Source: JAVBSC01 sp031547305
GTDB lineage: Bacteria > Desulfobacterota > Desulfovibrionia > Desulfovibrionales > Desulfovibrionaceae
DNA length: 54,607 nt
NCBI GenBank assembly: GCA_031547305.1
Contig: JAVBSC010000025.1
Location: forward strand, 1-54,607
Reading direction: 5' to 3'
Each line of letters begins with the position of its first letter. Position 1 is the stretch's first letter. Of the stretch, positions 43,504-51,680 are shown piece after piece. The notes beneath the pieces were generated by a model. That model made no database searches. It had not been told where the DNA came from and saw only the letters and a list, made by a program, of their open reading frames with translations. The position numbers and the translations under genes were made by a program.

Positions 43504-45647
43504 CAGCCGGCCAGGCCGCCGCGCCCAAAGCCGGGCCGCCCCCCCCTCCCTGGCCGCCCCTGCGCGACGAGCTGCGCCTTTCGCAAGGGCCGCCCAGTCC
43601 GCAGGGCGCTCCCACCTGGACTTTGCAGGACCCGGCCGCGCACCGGTTTTTCCGGATCGGCTGGCTGGAGTTTGAAGTGCTCTCCCGCTGGCGGCTGGGC
43701 TCAGCCCAGGCCATCGGGCAAGCCATCCGGAACGAGACCACCCTTTATCCCGCCCCTGACTCCATTCAGGCGGTGCATGACTTTGCCCTGCGCAACGGCC
43801 TGATTGTGGCCAGCACACCGCAGGACAGCGCCCGCCTTGCCCAGATGCGGGAGTTGGCCAAAACCAGCCTGGGCCATAAGATCATTCACGGCTACCTGTT
43901 CATGCGCATCCCGCTGCTCGCCCCGGACGCCTGGCTGGAGTCCAACCTGGGCCTGGTGCGCTGGATGTTCAGCCGCCCTTTTCTCATCGCCCTGATTTGC
44001 GCCAGCCTGCTGGGGTTGTACCTGGTATCCCGCGAGTGGGTGGCCTTTTTGCTGCACCTGCAAACTTTGTGGACCTGGCAGGGGAGCCTGACCGTCATTC
44101 TGGCCCTGGGCCTGGCCAAAACACTGCATGAGCTGGGGCACGCCTTTGCCGCCAAGCATCTTGGCCTGCGCGTGCCGCGCATGGGCCTGGCCCTGATGTG
44201 CTTTACCCCGGTGCTCTGGACCGATGTGACCGAAGCCTGGAAGCTGCCCAAACGCGCCGACCGCCTGCTGGTGGATCTTTCCGGCGTGGGCGCGGAACTG
44301 TTGCTGGCCGCGGTGGCCTCGCTGATCTGGCCCCTGCTGCCGCCAGGCGACGCCAAAAGCGCGGTGCTCACCCTGGCCGGGGTGACCTGGCTGGCCACCC
44401 TGGCCGTGAACGCCAATCCATGCATGCGCTACGACGGCTATTACATCCTTTCCGACTACTGGGACATTCCCGGCTTGCAGCAACGCTCCTTTGCCCTGGC
44501 CCGCCGGCATCTGCGGGAGCTGCTCTTCGGCTTTGGCGATCCGCAGCCGGAACCATTCCCGCCGGGCACCCGGCGCAAGCTGATCCTCTACGCCTACAGC
44601 ACCTGGCTGTACCGCTTCTTCCTGTTCATGGGCATAGCGCTTCTGGTCTACCACCTGTTCTTCAAAATCCTCGGTCTGGCCCTGATGCTGGTGGAAGTCA
44701 TCTGGTTCATCGCCCTGCCCATCTACAGGGAACTGGCCCACTGGCATTCGCGGCGCAAAGCGATCAGGTTTTCCTTGCGCACCGCCTGCGTCGGCCTGCT
44801 TTTCGCAGCTCTGCTGGCCCTCTTCGTCATTCCCTGGCGCACCCACGTGGAGGGCTTCGCCCTGCTTTCCGCCCAGCGCCTGGCCGCCCTGTACGTGCCC
44901 CATCCGGCCAGAATACAAAGTGTGAACAGGCAACCGGGCGAATACGTCAAAACGGATGAAATCCTGCTTACCCTGGCCTCGCCGGATCTGGACGGCCGCC
45001 TGGAAATAGTCCGGCGCAAGCTGGAATCCCTGCGGAGCCGGCTGGCCGCCGCCAGCCTGGACCCGGAGCTGCGCCTTTCCTACGCCGTGGACATGCGGGA
45101 AATGCAGTCCGCCGCCTCCGAACTGGATGGCCTCACGCGCGATAAAGCCCGGCTGACCATTAGCGCGCCCTTTGACGGGCTGTTTCAGGATCTGCCGGCC
45201 TGGGCCGTTCCAGGCTCCTGGGTGCCGGAAAAAATGAAGCTCGGCCTGGTGGCCGAGCCGGGCGGCATCATCACCGCCTATGTGGCGGAAGAAGACATGG
45301 AGCGCCTGTCTGTGGGCGACTATGGACTGTTTTACCCCCTCAGCGGATTCTTCAAACCAATCCCCATACAAATCACCGCCCTGGAGCATTCCGCCGTCCG
45401 GGACATCCCCCAGCCGGAACTGCCCGCCACATCGCCCGGCGGAATCATTCCGGCCAAACGCACCCCGGCCGGCCGCATCGTGCCGGAACAGGCCCTGTAT
45501 AAAGTCCTCTGCCAAGCGCGGGGCGACAACCTGCCCACCCAGTCCCTGACCGGCCGCGTCTTCCTGCAAGGCGAACGCCGCAGCTTTGCCGCGCGTTTCT
45601 GGCAGGCCGCTGTTGGAGTTTTAATTAGGGAAAGCGGCTTTGATTGA
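43488..45647 (+). CDS. M50 (site-2-protease-like) membrane metallopeptidase fused to a lipoyl/HlyD-like domain
   Basis: 719 residues from the ATG at 43488, chosen because the frame upstream only shadows the preceding gene and CAGGTG precedes this ATG. Residues about 40-105 look PqqD-like/winged-helix (FFRIGWLEFEVLSRW). A multi-span membrane core carries the zinc motif HELGH (H214, E215, H218) and the third-ligand motif NPCMRYDGYY (D316), both intact. Further spans run to about 455. The C-terminal part has an adaptor-like lipoyl/coiled-coil region (VNRQPGEYVKTDEILLTL, LTISAPFDGLFQDLP). It is related to 'putative peptide zinc metalloprotease' proteins. In this cluster it stands where an ABC exporter would be expected. 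I infer intramembrane processing or translocation linked to the giant protein; neither is proven. Confidence 0.82.
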   Translation: MAGPVTAGQAAAPKAGPPPPPWPPLRDELRLSQGPPSPQGAPTWTLQDPAAHRFFRIGWLEFEVLSRWRLGSAQAIGQAIRNETTLYPAPDSIQAVHDFALRNGLIVASTPQDSARLAQMRELAKTSLGHKIIHGYLFMRIPLLAPDAWLESNLGLVRWMFSRPFLIALICASLLGLYLVSREWVAFLLHLQTLWTWQGSLTVILALGLAKTLHELGHAFAAKHLGLRVPRMGLALMCFTPVLWTDVTEAWKLPKRADRLLVDLSGVGAELLLAAVASLIWPLLPPGDAKSAVLTLAGVTWLATLAVNANPCMRYDGYYILSDYWDIPGLQQRSFALARRHLRELLFGFGDPQPEPFPPGTRRKLILYAYSTWLYRFFLFMGIALLVYHLFFKILGLALMLVEVIWFIALPIYRELAHWHSRRKAIRFSLRTACVGLLFAALLALFVIPWRTHVEGFALLSAQRLAALYVPHPARIQSVNRQPGEYVKTDEILLTLASPDLDGRLEIVRRKLESLRSRLAAASLDPELRLSYAVDMREMQSAASELDGLTRDKARLTISAPFDGLFQDLPAWAVPGSWVPEKMKLGLVAEPGGIITAYVAEEDMERLSVGDYGLFYPLSGFFKPIPIQITALEHSAVRDIPQPELPATSPGGIIPAKRTPAGRIVPEQALYKVLCQARGDNLPTQSLTGRVFLQGERRSFAARFWQAAVGVLIRESGFD

Positions 45648-45726
45648 TTTGAGGGACTCCGTCCTCCGAACCCCCTGGCAGGGGAATGATTCCACCAGGC
45701 GGGGTCTGGGGCGGCGCCCTATTAAC

Positions 45727-46389
45727 CTATTTCTTAAACGGCGGGCAAAAGTGGGCCACAATGCCGCGGCCGGCCCAGTAGAGGAAGTCGTCGCCCTCGC
45801 TGGCCCAAGGGCCCTGGTTGTGCAGCAGGAGCGGCACGCCGTCCGCGTTGCGTTTGTCCGAGATGATGGCGATATGGTCCGGGTTTCTAAAGACCACGAT
45901 GTCGCCGGGCAGCCAGAGGGCCAGGTTGGCTGGGTCGTCGGGCTTTAAGATGATCGGCAGGCTCTGGCTGTGGCGCTTGAAGAACGCGGCCTGGTTGGGT
46001 ACGCGCCGGAAGTCGATGTTCGGGTCCGGATTTTTCCCGGCTCTGGGGTATGCGCCGGGATTGGCGCGAATATCCGCGTCCAGCAGGGTTTTAAGGTCGT
46101 AGCCCGCGTCCTTGCAGGCCCGCCAGATCAAATCCGTGCATACGCCCTCGCTGGCTGGCGGCAAACCGCCCCGGTAATAGGCGCTGCGATAGAGCGGCCT
46201 GCGGTCCGCTTCCGCCCGGCCGCCCTTAAGCAGAGCTTGAATAAAGGCCTGATTGGCGGCCGGATCAACGGGCGAATTCCGGCGCTCCGCGCCCCAGGCC
46301 AACCCCGGCGTGAGCAGGCTGGCGACAAGAATGAAGACTGAAGAAGCGCTCCGGGTGCGGCGCGCAATGGAAAGCAGGCGTTTTTTCAT
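45727..46389 (-). CDS. DUF1287 protein, exported, NlpC/P60-like fold candidate
   Basis: A 220-residue protein with a signal peptide (about 1-33, ending LAWGA). The DUF1287 motifs are GVCTDLIWRACKDAGYDLK, where the Cys-Thr-Asp resembles a papain-like nucleophile, and DIVVFRNPDHIAIISDKR, with the likely catalytic His. A periplasmic amidase or peptidase role is a reasonable inference for this fold, but I know of no defined substrate. It follows the zinc-finger gene by 21 nt on the same strand. It is convergent with the M50 gene, so not part of the export operon. The 79 bp between them shows nothing clear. Confidence 0.8.
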   Translation of the reverse strand: MKKRLLSIARRTRSASSVFILVASLLTPGLAWGAERRNSPVDPAANQAFIQALLKGGRAEADRRPLYRSAYYRGGLPPASEGVCTDLIWRACKDAGYDLKTLLDADIRANPGAYPRAGKNPDPNIDFRRVPNQAAFFKRHSQSLPIILKPDDPANLALWLPGDIVVFRNPDHIAIISDKRNADGVPLLLHNQGPWASEGDDFLYWAGRGIVAHFCPPFKK

Positions 46390-46410
46390 GGTGTCCCGTT
46401 CGAATTGGAA

Positions 46411-46677
46411 TCAGCGCAGTTGGCTGTCCTTACTGCCTTTGCGGTTATAGGGGCTGACGGCTTTTTCCTCTTTATCGCGCTCCGCCTGGCAGGCCACGCA
46501 CAGGCGCACGCCGGGCAGGGCCTTGCGCCGGGCCGGGTGGATTGCTTCCCCGCACTCCTCGCATTCCAAAAGGCTTTCGCCATTGGGCAATCTGCTCCGG
46601 ACGCGGGCCACCTCGTCCGCCAGGGAATCGGCAATCTGATCCTGCACCGCGCCGTCCCCGGCCCAGCCTATAGCCAT
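46411..46677 (-). CDS. DksA/TraR C4-type zinc finger protein, YbiI-like
   Basis: 88 residues closely matching the YbiI pattern from MAIGWAGDGA to the C-terminal NRKGSKDSQLR. The zinc finger cysteines are C39, C42, C60 and C63 (CEECGEAI...RLCVACQ). The family is DksA-like but lacks the long coiled coil that enters the RNA polymerase secondary channel, so a transcription role is uncertain. The ATG at 46677 has AGGAG with 6-nt spacing; the ATG two codons earlier directly abuts AGGAG and is unlikely. Confidence 0.9.
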   Translation of the reverse strand: MAIGWAGDGAVQDQIADSLADEVARVRSRLPNGESLLECEECGEAIHPARRKALPGVRLCVACQAERDKEEKAVSPYNRKGSKDSQLR

Positions 46678-46871
46678 ATTCATCTCCTGAAATAACTTGC
46701 TCCGCATCAACCAAACGTTTTTTATCAGAAAGTCAAGGCTAAAGTGGACAAGCCCGGTATCCGGGGCTTCCAGCCCTCCGGCAAAACCTCTGGGCATAAA
46801 AAGATCCGGCAGGCTGTCAAAGGGCGAACTTCAAGCCGGAGGCATGAAGCGGAGAATATGGGCGACTCCTG

Positions 46872-47177
46872 TCAAAGCTTGAGATCCCTGATGACAAAAT
46901 CGCTCATGAGCTTGTCCGGGTCTTTGCGCAGGGCTTTTTTAAGGCCGGGCACGCGCCTTTTGCGCCTGACCATGTAAAAAGCCGCACCGCACCGGTAATG
47001 CTCGCTGCCGTAGCCGTATTTGCCGTGCCGGAGCTTTTCCTTAAGGCCGTCTTCCCCCAGGTCTTTCAAAACCTCCGCGTACTGGACGGCGAAAAGCTGG
47101 TCGGAATACAAGTCATACTTCCGCCACTCGCGCGGAAAATCCATAAAATCCATGAACTGATCTTTTGTAAGGAGCAT
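46872..47177 (-). CDS. hypothetical protein, 101 residues
   Basis: Not recognised. The start MLLTKDQFMDFMDFPREWRK follows a G-rich ribosome site (GGGGGG) at proper distance. The protein is soluble, highly charged, mixed alpha-helical in appearance, with a basic VRRKRRVPGLKKALRK stretch near residues 70-85 and one Cys. It has no signal peptide or membrane segment. It lies 195 nt upstream of the YbiI-like gene on the same strand; the gap contains a small AAGCCC/GGGCTT hairpin. Confidence 0.6.
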   Translation of the reverse strand: MLLTKDQFMDFMDFPREWRKYDLYSDQLFAVQYAEVLKDLGEDGLKEKLRHGKYGYGSEHYRCGAAFYMVRRKRRVPGLKKALRKDPDKLMSDFVIRDLKL

Positions 47178-47349
47178 CGTAGTCCCCCCCGTTGCGCTTC
47201 CAGCAGATATCTTTGATAGTTAAATAACACAGTTTTTTCTAAATTCAACAAGGCGAGCGCCGGGCGGCCGGAGAAGCGCCGTCAATTTGCTTGCACGTCT
47301 TCAGACTTAGGTTATATGTGCAGACAGGAGACTACCTAATCTTAAAGCC

Positions 47350-48060
47350 ATGAAATTTTTAAGACGAACGCTGATCATCATTCTTGCCGCGATCCTGGCC
47401 GGCACGGGCGCCCTCACGCTTAACGGCCTCTACGCGCAACGCGTCGATCCCGTATCTTACAATGACTCTGGGGACGCGGACAGCTACCAGTGCCTGCCGC
47501 TCAGCGGAGATAATTTTCAGGCCAGTTCCCTGCCCGGATACGGGGCCGGCCGCTATTATCTGAAGGGCCGGGCGGCCGTTGCCGTGCTCAAGGCTTACGC
47601 CAGGCTCGCGGCATCACACCCGGAACTGCGGTTCATCTACGCGGAAATGGGCTGGAAAGGCGGTGGCCGCTTCAGACCGCACCGCACGCATCAGCAGGGC
47701 CTGTCCGCGGATTTCATCACGCCGGTGCGCAAGCCGGACGCGACAGGCAAAGCCGCGCCGGCCACCCTGCCCTGCAACACGGCGAATCTTTGGGGGTATG
47801 GAATACGCCTGGACAATAACGGCCGGTACCAAGACTCTCGCCTGGACACCGCCGCCATGATCGCCCATCTGGACGCCCTGCGCCAGGAAGCAGCGGCGCA
47901 GGGGCTCAAGATAGAGCGGGTGATCTTTGATCCGCCGCTGCTCAAGCTGCTGCGCGCGGACCCGAATTTCAAACGCCTCGGGGATATGCGCTTTATGGAG
48001 AACAAGGCCTGGTTTCCGCATGACGGGCATTATCATGTGGATTTCGCTTTACTAAAATAA
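47350..48060 (+). CDS. penicillin-insensitive murein endopeptidase-like (LAS/M74-type) protein
   Basis: A 236-residue exported or membrane-anchored protein (hydrophobic 7-24) with a LAS-type zinc peptidase signature: RTHQQGLSADF provides H114 and D121, and HDGHYHVDF near the C-terminus provides H227 and H229. This matches MepA-type enzymes, which cleave peptidoglycan cross-links in the periplasm. It is shorter than E. coli MepA (274). An AGGAG lies about 19 nt before the ATG, too far for ideal initiation, so the start could be re-examined. The Mn transporter gene follows after 25 nt and may be co-transcribed. Confidence 0.78.
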   Translation: MKFLRRTLIIILAAILAGTGALTLNGLYAQRVDPVSYNDSGDADSYQCLPLSGDNFQASSLPGYGAGRYYLKGRAAVAVLKAYARLAASHPELRFIYAEMGWKGGGRFRPHRTHQQGLSADFITPVRKPDATGKAAPATLPCNTANLWGYGIRLDNNGRYQDSRLDTAAMIAHLDALRQEAAAQGLKIERVIFDPPLLKLLRADPNFKRLGDMRFMENKAWFPHDGHYHVDFALLK

Positions 48061-48085
48061 ACGGCATGGTATTTTTGCAAGCACT

Positions 48086-49360
48086 ATGAAAAAGACATTC
48101 CTGCGGTTTTTCTCCTGGCGCGGCGGCGGCCGCCACAAGCCGCATTTTGGCGGCCTGGAGATTTTAAAATATATCGGTCCGGGCCTGCTGGTGACCGTGG
48201 GCTTTATCGATCCCGGCAACTGGGCTTCCAACCTGGCGGCCGGGGCCGGATACGGCTACAGCTTGCTCTGGATGGTCAGCCTGGCCACCCTGATGCTGAT
48301 TATTCTGCAGCACAACGCGGCGCATCTTGGCATCGCCAGCGGCCTGTGCCTGGCTGAAGCCGCCATGCGCCACCTGCCCAGGCCGGTGGCCGTTCCGGTG
48401 CTGCTGAGCGCGGTTGGAGCCTCCATGGCCACATCCCTGGCGGAAGTGCTCGGCTCGGCCATTGCCCTGCACATGCTCTTCAAGCTGCCCATTGCGGCCG
48501 GCGCCTGGCTGACCGTGGCCGTAATCGTGGCGCTGCTGCTCACCAACTCCTACAAAAAGGTGGAACGTTGGATCATCGCCTTTGTCTCGGTGATCGGGGT
48601 ATCCTTTTTGTACGAGATCTACCTGGTGCCCGTGGACTGGCCGGCCGCGGCCAAAGGCTGGGTAGCGCCGGATTTTCCGGCAGGCTCCATGCTCATAATC
48701 ATGAGCGTGCTGGGCGCGGTGGTCATGCCGCACAACCTGTTCCTGCATTCGGAAGTGATCCAGAGCCGGCAATGGCACCTGGAAGATGAAGCGATCATAA
48801 AAAAACAGCTGGATTACGAGTTTTTTGACACCCTGTTCTCCATGCTGGTGGGCTGGGCCATTAACAGCGCCATGATCCTGCTGGCCGCCGGGACGTTCTT
48901 CGCGGCCGGGCAGGCGGTCACGGAACTGGAGCAGGCCAAGGAACTGCTCCGCCCGCTTCTGGGGGCGAACGCCTCCACGGTGTTCGCCGTGGCCCTGCTT
49001 ATGGCCGGCATGGCCTCCACGGTAACCTCCGGCATGGCCGCCGGCAGCATTGTGGCCGGCATGTTCGGCGAACCCTACGACATGCGCGACAGTCACACAA
49101 AAATGGGCGTGATCCTGAGTCTGGCCGGGGCGGCCCTGATCATCAGCTTTCTGGACAACTCATTCCAGGGGCTGCTCGTTTCGCAAATGCTTCTGTCCGT
49201 GCAGCTCCCCATAACCATGATCACCCAGATCTGGCTGACCTCCTCCAAAAAGGTCATGGGCCGGCACGCCAACGGACCGTTCACCAAGAGCTCCCTGATT
49301 GTGCTCGCTGTTGTGGTGGGCGTGTTGAACGTGCTGCTGTTCGCCAGTTTCTTTCAGTAA
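48086..49360 (+). CDS. NRAMP-family divalent metal transporter (Mn2+/Fe2+)
   Basis: A 424-residue inner-membrane protein with 11 or so spans. The two metal-site motifs are intact: DPGN in TM1 (D42, N45) and MPHN in TM6 (M214, H216), the signature of Mn/Fe-selective NRAMPs rather than Mg or Al relatives. MntH is the closest known role, importing Mn2+ with protons. The start has no strong ribosome site, but the gene follows the peptidase by 25 nt. A clear terminator follows it. Confidence 0.9.
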   Translation: MKKTFLRFFSWRGGGRHKPHFGGLEILKYIGPGLLVTVGFIDPGNWASNLAAGAGYGYSLLWMVSLATLMLIILQHNAAHLGIASGLCLAEAAMRHLPRPVAVPVLLSAVGASMATSLAEVLGSAIALHMLFKLPIAAGAWLTVAVIVALLLTNSYKKVERWIIAFVSVIGVSFLYEIYLVPVDWPAAAKGWVAPDFPAGSMLIIMSVLGAVVMPHNLFLHSEVIQSRQWHLEDEAIIKKQLDYEFFDTLFSMLVGWAINSAMILLAAGTFFAAGQAVTELEQAKELLRPLLGANASTVFAVALLMAGMASTVTSGMAAGSIVAGMFGEPYDMRDSHTKMGVILSLAGAALIISFLDNSFQGLLVSQMLLSVQLPITMITQIWLTSSKKVMGRHANGPFTKSSLIVLAVVVGVLNVLLFASFFQ

Positions 49361-49396
49361 CGGCGCGGTTCCGCAAGGCTGGACACAATTGAAAAA

Positions 49397-49440
49397 GGCA
49401 TGGCTTGCCGCAAAGGCGGAAATCCATGCCCTTATATTTT
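49397..49440 (+). terminator. terminator after the NRAMP gene
   Basis: GGCATGG at 49397-49403 pairs with CCATGCC at 49424-49430, with an inner CCGC/GCGG stem, and is followed by CTTATATTTT. It ends the peptidase-NRAMP unit. Confidence 0.7.
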
Positions 49441-49568
49441 CCCTGCTCCGTCCCCCAAAAATATTCTGTAAAACCTCAGGCATACTCGCGGACCAACTTA
49501 ATTGCCTGGATAATGGCGGCTGTATGGTATAAGCTGCGGATAATATTATTGATGGCAACGGAGGCGCT

Positions 49569-50375
49569 ATGAAAAGGTTCGTCGTCCCGCTTTTGCTCGC
49601 CTGTCTCTCCCTGGCCGGTTGCGCCGGCAATTTCGGCGCTTATTACCGGGGGATGAGCTCTGACGACATCAAGAAAGATCCCGCCATGATCGCCTGCGAG
49701 AAGCCTGAGGTCAGGCAATTGCCGGATGAGCCGGAAGACAAAATAATAAACGACATGTACGCCAGGGGATACGCCGTGATCGGCCGCTCCGACTGGCAGG
49801 GGCTGGGGAACGACGGCGACTCCGAAGCCCTGGCCCAGGCGGAAAGCCTGGGGGCCTGCCTGGTGCTCTGGTCCGCGCCCTACGCGCATACGGAATCGGG
49901 GACACGGCGGGAAGAAACGGTAATCCCCGGCCGTACCTACACGACCAGGGAAAAAGTCACGGTAAAGACCAGCCGGGGAAAAGAAACCGCCTGGATAAAA
50001 CGCGAGGTGAGGGAGCCGGATACCATCGTGGTGGAGTACGTCCCGTATTCCGATGACTATTACAACTATCAGGGCATATTTTTCGTCAGATTCAAGCCTG
50101 GTTTTTTCGGAATCAAGTCAAAAAAGCCAGATCCGGAACTTCTGCGCAGGCTTAACGCGCCATCAGGCGCACAGGTGGAGGCGATACTGGAAGGAGGCGG
50201 GGCGGACAAAATGGGGCTCCGTCCCGGCGATGTCATCCTGAGCGTGAATGACGTGCCCTGCCAGTACGACAGGCATATTGAGTCGTGCAACGCCCACGGC
50301 GGCAACACCATCAGAATTTACCGGGACGGCGCGGTCCTGGTCAAAGATTTCTTCATGCCGGCGCCGGGCATGTAA
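49569..50375 (+). CDS. lipoprotein with C-terminal PDZ domain
   Basis: 268 residues. Lipoprotein signal with lipobox LAGC (C18). The middle (about 30-165) is an unassigned domain containing an SLGACLVLWSAPY segment and YXXX-rich stretches (VEYVPYSDDYYNYQG). The C-terminal ~75 residues form a PDZ-like domain (AQVEAILEGGGADKMGLRPG, DVILSVNDVPC). No protease triad is seen, so it probably binds a partner at the envelope rather than cleaving it. GGAGG with 4-nt spacing supports the start. It appears monocistronic. Partner unknown. Confidence 0.78.
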   Translation: MKRFVVPLLLACLSLAGCAGNFGAYYRGMSSDDIKKDPAMIACEKPEVRQLPDEPEDKIINDMYARGYAVIGRSDWQGLGNDGDSEALAQAESLGACLVLWSAPYAHTESGTRREETVIPGRTYTTREKVTVKTSRGKETAWIKREVREPDTIVVEYVPYSDDYYNYQGIFFVRFKPGFFGIKSKKPDPELLRRLNAPSGAQVEAILEGGGADKMGLRPGDVILSVNDVPCQYDRHIESCNAHGGNTIRIYRDGAVLVKDFFMPAPGM

Positions 50376-50532
50376 ACAGCCCCGTAGCGCCCCATTCAAT
50401 CGCAAAAATTGAAATCACGGCTAAATCAATTTATTTTTTACAGCGAGATTGCCGGTATTTCATAAAAAGCGGCGTAGTTACTTGTTTAACAAAAAGTCAC
50501 ACCCACAGTGCGGGTTTTTATCACATCATTCT

Positions 50533-50567
50533 AATTATAATTTCAAATTGCAATTTGAATTATAATT
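50533..50567. repeat. long AT-rich palindrome overlapping the lpxK stop
   Basis: The arms 50533-50550 and 50551-50567 are complementary apart from one bulged base, giving about 17 bp with no loop. Nearly all bases are A or T. It covers the end of lpxK including its stop codon. The 50376-50532 stretch beside it is AT-rich and shows no gene. Confidence 0.7.
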
Positions 50568-51641
50568 AACTACGCACTTGTCAAGCCATGCCAGAAAATC
50601 CGCACCGCCGAACAATCCCTGGCCGAACTCCACTCCAGCCTCCAGGCTGTATAGCGGCGCATCCGGCGCGCCCCCCATAAATTTTACAAGCTTGGCCGCG
50701 TCCTTGGCCGTGCAGACCATTGGCAGTCCGTGCTTGCGCAATGTTTCCCAGTCCCCCTGGCTGTAGGCATGGTGATCCGGAAAAAATCGCGTTATGACCG
50801 GCTGCCGGCCCAGCAATTCCGCGGCGCTTTTAAGCACCCGCTCCGGCGCGCCCACTCCGCAACATAACAGATAGTCCGCGTCATCCAGGCCAGGAAGCAA
50901 CGGCGCGCCGCCCGCCCCTACCCTGGCCAGGCCCAGGGGCTTAAGAAAAAAGCTGAACAGCGGTTTGCCGTACCCGGCCAGGCGTTCTTCGGCCAGAGGG
51001 GCAAGCGTGCCGAACAACGCGGCGTCCGCGTGCAGCAGGAAGGCGTCGGCCCGCTTCAGAGCCGTTGGTCCCTCCCGCCACGGACCGGCCGGAATGACCC
51101 GCCCCCAGTCCGTTGCGAGATCCTCCGGCCGGAGCAGGACCAGGTCCACGTCGCGCCGCACGGCCAGGTGCTGCATGCCGTCGTCCAGAAGGATCAGATC
51201 CGGTTCCAGATTCCGCTCCGCCCAGGACAGGGCTCTGGAGCGTAGCGGATCCACCAGGACCACCGCTTGCGGGTGCTTGCGGGCCAGCATCAGCGGCTCG
51301 TCGCCGCTCTGGGCCGGATCGGAATCCGGCCGCACCGCGAATGGCGCGGCCGGCGGATTCCCGCCATAGCCACGGCTGAGCACCACGGCCTTCAGGCCGC
51401 GCTCTTCCGCCCAATCGAGCAGGCGCGAGCATAAAGGGGTTTTACCGCTGCCTCCCCAGGCAATGTTGCCCACGCTGAAGCAGATAGTTTGGGATTTGCT
51501 GGAGCGCAGCAGGCCGCCGGCGTAAGCGTCTGCCCTGGCCCGCATGGCCAGACCGTAGGCCGCCCCGAAAGGCCGGAGCAGGAAGGAGAGCTTTTTTTGC
51601 AGGGCGGGAAGGTTGGCTTTCATAAAAATTTGGGGAGGCAA
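50535..51641 (-). CDS. lpxK: LpxK, lipid A 4'-kinase
   Basis: LpxK phosphorylates tetraacyldisaccharide 1-phosphate at the 4' position on the inner face of the inner membrane during lipid A synthesis. Motifs: P-loop SVGNIAWGGSGKTPL (about 57-70), VVLSRGYGG, and the LDDGMQHLAVRRD block with the catalytic acidic residues. Length of 362-368 residues is slightly longer than usual (about 330-350). The last residues (NYNSNCNLKL) are encoded in an AT-rich palindrome and may be a recent extension. Start is uncertain: TTG at 51641 has a good upstream GGGGAGG, while ATG at 51623 gives the more usual N-terminus but lacks a ribosome site. A terminator hairpin for the upstream gene overlaps this spot. Confidence 0.92.
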   Translation of the reverse strand: MPPQIFMKANLPALQKKLSFLLRPFGAAYGLAMRARADAYAGGLLRSSKSQTICFSVGNIAWGGSGKTPLCSRLLDWAEERGLKAVVLSRGYGGNPPAAPFAVRPDSDPAQSGDEPLMLARKHPQAVVLVDPLRSRALSWAERNLEPDLILLDDGMQHLAVRRDVDLVLLRPEDLATDWGRVIPAGPWREGPTALKRADAFLLHADAALFGTLAPLAEERLAGYGKPLFSFFLKPLGLARVGAGGAPLLPGLDDADYLLCCGVGAPERVLKSAAELLGRQPVITRFFPDHHAYSQGDWETLRKHGLPMVCTAKDAAKLVKFMGGAPDAPLYSLEAGVEFGQGLFGGADFLAWLDKCVVNYNSNCNLKL

Positions 51642-51652
51642 AAAGCCTCCCC
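51624..51652 (-). terminator. terminator after the BI-1 gene, overlapping the lpxK start region
   Basis: On the minus strand GGGGAGGC (51652-51645) pairs with GCCTCCCC (51639-51632), followed by AAATTTTT. It closes the BI-1-like transcript but also contains the only good ribosome-binding site for lpxK, so folding could affect lpxK expression. Confidence 0.75.
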
Positions 51653-51680
51653 GAATTGTTATTGTTTACGCTGCCGCCAG

